A model generated the notes under the pieces. That model saw only the letters and a list, made by a program, of their open reading frames with translations, did no database searches and was not told where the DNA came from. From Chloroflexota bacterium (GTDB lineage Bacteria; Chloroflexota; Dehalococcoidia; JACQUE01), in NCBI GenBank assembly GCA_016210425.1, contig JACQUE010000150.1, positions 1 through 9,129 on the forward strand: a stretch of DNA of 9,129 nucleotides, read 5' to 3'. A program made the position numbers and the translations under genes. Of this stretch, positions 6,183 to 9,129 are shown piece by piece. How positions within the stretch are numbered: the first letter of the stretch is position 1; the number at the start of each line of letters is the position of its first letter.

Positions 6183-6198
6183 CTCCCCAGACGGGGAG
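6183..6198 (-). promoter_or_regulatory. Hairpin in the SDR 5' leader
   Basis: CTCCCC (6183-6188) and GGGGAG (6193-6198) form a perfect six-base-pair stem with an AGAC loop (GTCT on the transcript). It begins about 8 bases after the predicted transcription start (near 6206) and ends 24 bases before the Shine-Dalgarno. It could stabilise the mRNA 5' end or be an operator-like palindrome. No U-tract follows, so it is not an obvious attenuator. Confidence 0.4.
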
Positions 6199-6212
6199 CT
6201 TGCAGCGTTTGA

Positions 6213-6241
6213 AGAATACGGTTGGAGAGGCCGGTTGTCAA
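6213..6241 (-). promoter_or_regulatory. Sigma-70-type promoter for the SDR gene
   Basis: On the - strand a perfect TTGACA (6236-6241), a 17-base spacer and TATTCT (6213-6218, 4 of 6 consensus). The predicted start is near 6206, leaving a leader of about 59 bases. The -35 element and following bases (TTGACAAC) are the same as in the kor operon promoter. Confidence 0.7.
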
Positions 6242-6291
6242 CGGGGCTTTCTCTTGCTCCTGAGTCCCTTGGCTCTCCGTGTCCCTGCAGC

Positions 6292-6305
6292 AAAGCCTCG
6301 AAGGC
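6292..6305 (-). terminator. Short hairpin plus TTT after the amidase gene
   Basis: On the - strand GCCT-TCG-AGGC (6295-6305) followed by TTT (6292-6294), ten bases past the amidase stop. A four-base-pair stem and three T residues make only a weak intrinsic terminator. It fits a boundary before the separate SDR promoter. Confidence 0.25.
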
Positions 6306-6314
6306 GGAACTTGA

Positions 6315-7259
6315 CTAGGCGGCGCGCTCCTCTTGGGCGAAGTACCGCTCAATGCCGTCCGCGTAGCCCTTGGCAACAGCCTGCATGATGCGGGCGTCTT
6401 GAAGGAGACCGGCTTCATCGGGATTGGTGACGAAGAGGGCTTCGCCGATGATCCCCGGCATCTGGCTCGGCCTGGCGAAGCCCGGGTTTGCGCCCAGCAA
6501 GAACGACCAACGCTGGCTGTAGCGCGAGCCGATGGACTCGTCGCTGTTGATGCCCCTATCAGCCGAGGCATAGCCGGCCGTCTTTAGCGACGCCAGGATG
6601 CCGGCATGAACGGCTTCCGCGAGGCGGCGGTTCTTCTGGGCGAAGGGGCGCGCCATGTTGTAGTAGGTCTCGGTGCCTCTTAGTCTGGCGTCATCGTAGC
6701 CGTTGAAGTGGATGGAGACGATGATGTCAGCCCCCGCCTGGTTAGCCAGATCGACGCGAGCCTGTTGCTCCTTGCCCACCCTCTCGTTCAAGTCAGGGCT
6801 GCTAAAAGGAGTCAGCGTGTAGTCGCCGTCTCTGGTCAGCAGCACTCGATACCCCCGGGAGACGAGGATTCCGGCGAGGAGCTTCGCGACCTGCAAGTTG
6901 ATGTCTTTTTCTATCACGAGGACCCTTCCCTGGGCGTCCTTAAAAACAGCTCCGAGGTAATCCGGGCCACCGTGGCCGGCGTCGATGGCGACCAAGGGGC
7001 TCCTCTTCTCAGGGGTGCTCGTGGCAGTCGCCGTGGGAGTTGGCTGCGGCGACGGCGAAGCCGTAGGCGAGGGTGTTGAGGCAGGTGTTGGCGTTGGCGC
7101 ACTATCTTGCACGGAGATTTGAGCCGCCACGGGCGTTGCGATGGGGGCTGGCTGAGGCGGCGTGATCCGCTCCGTGCCGCCGCTCCGGCAGCCGGAGAGG
7201 GCCGGCACGAACAACAGAGCCGCCAGCAGGAGGGGCCAGACTAAGGCTGACTTACCCAG
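6315..7259 (-). CDS. Lipoprotein N-acetylmuramoyl-L-alanine amidase (Amidase_3)
   Basis: A zinc amidase that cleaves the bond between N-acetylmuramic acid and L-Ala in peptidoglycan. The catalytic domain (residues ~88-310 from CTG 7259) shows VAIDAGHGG (His96), EKDINL (Glu117), SIHFNG (His184) and IIGEALFVTNPDE (Glu273), the family's three zinc ligands and catalytic Glu. Before it is a Pro/Ser/Thr linker of ~35 residues, as in surface-anchored proteins. The N-terminus reads Gly-Lys, a hydrophobic run VWPLLLAALLFVPA, then the lipobox Leu-Ser-Gly-Cys, so a lipid-anchored exported enzyme is likely. The start is a problem. Back to the in-frame stop at 7287 there is no ATG or GTG. TTG 7214 would cut the signal peptide in half and has no ribosome site. 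CTG 7259 gives the full signal, with GGGAG about 10 bases upstream, so it is chosen with caution (CTG 7265 also possible). Strong call for function, weak for the start. Confidence 0.9.
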   Translation of the reverse strand: MGKSALVWPLLLAALLFVPALSGCRSGGTERITPPQPAPIATPVAAQISVQDSAPTPTPASTPSPTASPSPQPTPTATATSTPEKRSPLVAIDAGHGGPDYLGAVFKDAQGRVLVIEKDINLQVAKLLAGILVSRGYRVLLTRDGDYTLTPFSSPDLNERVGKEQQARVDLANQAGADIIVSIHFNGYDDARLRGTETYYNMARPFAQKNRRLAEAVHAGILASLKTAGYASADRGINSDESIGSRYSQRWSFLLGANPGFARPSQMPGIIGEALFVTNPDEAGLLQDARIMQAVAKGYADGIERYFAQEERAA

Positions 7260-7286
7260 GGGCAGAGGTCTCCCGCACGTCTTCTT

Positions 7287-8321
7287 TCAGGCTGAGCGCA
7301 CCTCACCAGACACAGCTTTAAGGACGCGGCAGGCCCGCAATGTGACCCATTTGCTTGGCTGGCCTTGCCCCTCAAAGTCGACCCAGGTCTTGCCGTTATA
7401 GGCGTATTCGTTTCGCCAGCGGCCCTGCCTGTCCTGCTTGGTAATGAGCCACTGGATGGCGGGTTGGAGGCGAGGGTCTCCGGCAAGGTCAAGCTCGCAG
7501 AGGGCTTCGAGGTTTTGCAGCACGTCAGTGACGTAGCCCAGGGGGAAACCCAGCTTGAACCACGACTGGCTCGGCTTAGTGTTGCCGAAGCCGGCTGGAT
7601 AGTCTGCCTTGACCGGATCGCGGCTCAGGAGGAAGTCGATGCCGGCCTGGACGGCGCGCTGGATATGCGGCGGGCGTTCACCGGGCGGGATGCGCGCCAG
7701 GGCCAGCATGGCCTTGACCGCGCCCCAGGCGCAGGGCAGCTTTTCGTTGGCGGCGCAGCAGAAGCCGGGGCCGCTCGTCCCCGACTGGTAGTAGCAGGAG
7801 AAGTCTTCGCCGGTGATGGAGCGCGCTTGCCAATCGACCGCCCTCTGCACGCGCTCGTCCGCCAGCCAGCCGAAGCCGATTAGCGCTCGTAGCAGATTGC
7901 CGTTCAGACAGTGGATGGCACTGGATGGCGGAGGCGCACCGCTTGTGTCGGCGTAGGACGCGCCAAACCCGCCTGCCTCGGTCTGGGCATGCGCCAGTAC
8001 GTACTCGCAGGCCAGACGGACGCGCGGGTCGTCCCCGTCTGCCCCCAACTGATCGAGGAAGATGACCTGCCAGACCGTTCCTGTGTACTTTGGGGAGTAG
8101 CCGGGCCCGGCCTTCACCCAGTAGCCCTCCGGCTGCTGCGCCGCGAGGATGGATGCAATAGGGTCCGCTTCCATAGCGGCAGCGCGTGCGCGTATCAGAT
8201 CAGGGTGGTCTTGCGGACGGTCCAGGAGGGAGCGCAGGGCGGCCTGTTTCACGGCTGGATTGTCGTCCTCCAGCAGCCAGGGCAGGGGATCGGCGTTGAG
8301 GAACTCCTGCCAGGATGTCAT
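7287..8321 (-). CDS. Alpha/alpha-toroid repeat protein (prenyltransferase/squalene-oxidase-like repeats)
   Basis: A 344-residue protein with helix-hairpin repeats of the terpenoid cyclase/protein prenyltransferase toroid fold. Visible elements: an N-terminal DPLPWLLEDDNPAV (~11-24), repeats holding GYW (66-68), YTGTVWQVIFLDQLG (79-93) and GGFGA (117-121), and a QW-type KQDRQGRW (Gln296, Gly300, Trp302). Relatives in bacterial genomes are sometimes labelled 'nitrogen fixation protein NifH' by database carry-over, but there is no P-loop or nitrogenase iron-protein motif here. I see no Asp-rich cyclase motif or obvious prenyltransferase zinc triad, so its activity is unknown. A cysteine group stands out: Cys176, Cys188-Cys189 and Cys197, plus His137-Cys138. 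ATG 8321 is chosen because AAAGGGG (8328-8334) is 6 bases upstream. ATG 8357 lacks a ribosome site. It lies 41 bases after the DinB gene and just before the amidase gene. Confidence 0.8.
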   Translation of the reverse strand: MTSWQEFLNADPLPWLLEDDNPAVKQAALRSLLDRPQDHPDLIRARAAAMEADPIASILAAQQPEGYWVKAGPGYSPKYTGTVWQVIFLDQLGADGDDPRVRLACEYVLAHAQTEAGGFGASYADTSGAPPPSSAIHCLNGNLLRALIGFGWLADERVQRAVDWQARSITGEDFSCYYQSGTSGPGFCCAANEKLPCAWGAVKAMLALARIPPGERPPHIQRAVQAGIDFLLSRDPVKADYPAGFGNTKPSQSWFKLGFPLGYVTDVLQNLEALCELDLAGDPRLQPAIQWLITKQDRQGRWRNEYAYNGKTWVDFEGQGQPSKWVTLRACRVLKAVSGEVRSA

Positions 8322-8362
8322 CGGTATCCCCTTTCCGGATAAAACCCCGCGACTCATTCCAA

Positions 8363-8869
8363 CTAGAGGAAAGCTTCACCCCACTCTGGAGCTTCGTGGA
8401 GCGTGTGGCCCAGGAGGGAACGGATGGTAAGGATCTCACCGGCATGCATAAAGTGATGCGCTGCGAGACGCATTACGGCATAGCCTAAGGACAGACCAAC
8501 CGGACGCAGAAAGCCGATGGAGCCATCGTATGGGACCCGGCGATCGAGGTCCATCCCTTGGTCTGAGTTAAGAAACCGCCTCGCGGACTCCCGAACTTCC
8601 TCCACGGATGCCAGGACCTTTTGCCAATCTTTCTCGTCGCCGTTCCCGCCGGCACGAAAATTCGGGTTGCTGATAAACGGATGGGGCTGCAAGCGCTGGA
8701 ATCTAACATTGATGAATGAATCCACCATCTGGGTAACATGACCCAGGGTCCAAGCGATACCGCTGCCACCGTGACGGTGGGTGGTCGCCTCTTCCAGGGC
8801 TAGCCCATCCAGCGCTCGGTCAACCTGGCTCCAGGACTCGTACATCAAGAGGACCAGCTTGTTGGACAT
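8363..8869 (-). CDS. DinB-fold (DinB_2/YfiT-like) putative metal-dependent protein
   Basis: A 168-residue four-helix protein of the DinB superfamily. The three metal-ligand histidines are in their expected places: His44 in TLGHV (end of helix 2 region), and His138 and His142 in AAHHFMHAGEI, the family's His-x3-His before a Gly-x-Ile. The family includes damage-induced proteins and thiol S-transferases using bacillithiol, mycothiol or similar. Most environmental members have no known substrate, and none can be assigned here. GGAG lies 8 bases upstream of ATG 8869. The gene is 29 bases after the deaminase-like gene and 41 before the toroid gene, suggesting one transcript. Confidence 0.85.
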   Translation of the reverse strand: MSNKLVLLMYESWSQVDRALDGLALEEATTHRHGGSGIAWTLGHVTQMVDSFINVRFQRLQPHPFISNPNFRAGGNGDEKDWQKVLASVEEVRESARRFLNSDQGMDLDRRVPYDGSIGFLRPVGLSLGYAVMRLAAHHFMHAGEILTIRSLLGHTLHEAPEWGEAFL

Positions 8870-8898
8870 CTTTCACGCTCCACGACCTAAACCAGTTG

Positions 8899-9129
8899 TT
8901 ATATGCCCTCGGCCTCTAATACGAAGTCGCGGCCGGTTTCCTTAAGCCACCTGATGAAAATACCTCTGCACTCTTCATCCATAATGGGGCCAATCTTGGA
9001 GAGTCTCGACGGGTTGAACGTGTTTTCAAAGATGTATTTGAACGAACGTGCACCACACACTACCTTCGGAACTTTCGCCCGCAGGAGAGCATTCTCACAC
9101 ATGGGACAGGGCCATAGAGTCGTGTAGAC
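8899..9129 (-). CDS. Nucleoside/cytidine deaminase-family protein, C-terminal part (cut by window edge)
   Basis: The last 76 residues of a zinc-dependent deaminase of the cytidine deaminase-like superfamily (TadA/CodA/guanine deaminase group). The frame is open to the window edge. The visible part begins VYTTLWPCPMCENALL, in which Cys8 and Cys11 form the PCxxC zinc motif. It is followed by the strand VPKVVCGARS, and the remaining helices fit the C-terminal end of the fold (MDEECRGIFIRWLKETGRD). The first zinc ligand and catalytic Glu (HAE motif) would lie outside the window. The residue before Pro-Cys is Trp, where most TadA-like proteins have Glu (LEPC). Substrate unknown. It ends 29 bases before the DinB gene. 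Confidence 0.85.
   Translation of the reverse strand, partial: VYTTLWPCPMCENALLRAKVPKVVCGARSFKYIFENTFNPSRLSKIGPIMDEECRGIFIRWLKETGRDFVLEAEGI

Noticed and set aside
7021..7100. Possible tandem repeat in the amidase gene
   Set aside because: The repetition is the Pro/Ser/Thr linker and is imperfect at the DNA level. It is a low-complexity spacer, not a CRISPR or satellite.
7365..7883. 172-codon + strand frame opposite the toroid gene
   Set aside because: The complementary strand encodes a full-length repeat protein with a good ribosome site. The frame is a codon-bias shadow.
7287..8321. Nitrogenase iron protein (NifH)
   Set aside because: Similar toroid proteins are sometimes labelled NifH, but there is no P-loop GKGGIGKS-type motif or the cluster cysteine pattern, and the repeats are those of a toroid.
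1..9129. tRNA, rRNA, CRISPR array, transposase or attachment site
   Set aside because: No cloverleaf-like segment, ribosomal RNA core, regularly spaced repeat or DDE-type gene was seen on reading both strands. A covariance-model search was not possible.

Overview
The window is about 9.1 kb of moderately GC-rich bacterial DNA. It most resembles Chloroflexota (for example a Dehalococcoidia-like lineage). This is inferred from a lipoprotein with a long Ser/Thr/Pro linker, a toroid protein of a type often seen in that phylum, a DUF7064/7065-like fragment and an FHA protein. No marker gene fixes the taxonomy.

Left edge (1-653, + strand): the C-terminal tail of an unidentified protein, a short gene that looks like the broken N-terminus of a much longer protein, and a stand-alone Lrp/AsnC ligand-binding (RAM) domain. 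The last two overlap by four bases (ATGA).

Centre-left (766-4630, - strand): a compact five-gene operon, read right to left as korD-korA-korB-korC-frhB-like. The first four genes encode a complete 2-oxoacid:ferredoxin oxidoreductase: di-[4Fe-4S] ferredoxin, alpha, TPP-binding beta and gamma subunits. The fifth, 8 bases downstream, encodes an FrhB/FdhB-type iron-sulfur flavoprotein, which could pass electrons to coenzyme F420 or another acceptor. A TTGACA-N17-TAATAT promoter lies just upstream of korD. This operon is the main biological content of the window.

Centre (4630-5310): a gene-poor stretch holding a decayed FHA-domain gene on the + strand. It carries a stop codon exactly at the hallmark Gly-Arg position and a later frameshift.

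Right half (5311-9129, - strand): read right to left, a nucleoside deaminase-like protein (cut by the window edge), a DinB-fold protein, an alpha/alpha-toroid (prenyltransferase/squalene-cyclase-like repeat) protein, a lipoprotein N-acetylmuramoyl-L-alanine amidase with no normal start codon, and a short-chain dehydrogenase/reductase. The SDR has its own strong promoter (TTGACA-N17-TATTCT) and a leader hairpin, so it is probably a separate transcription unit. The four genes before it are closely spaced and could be co-transcribed. Their functions do not make an obvious single pathway.

No tRNA, rRNA, CRISPR array, insertion sequence or attachment site was seen.
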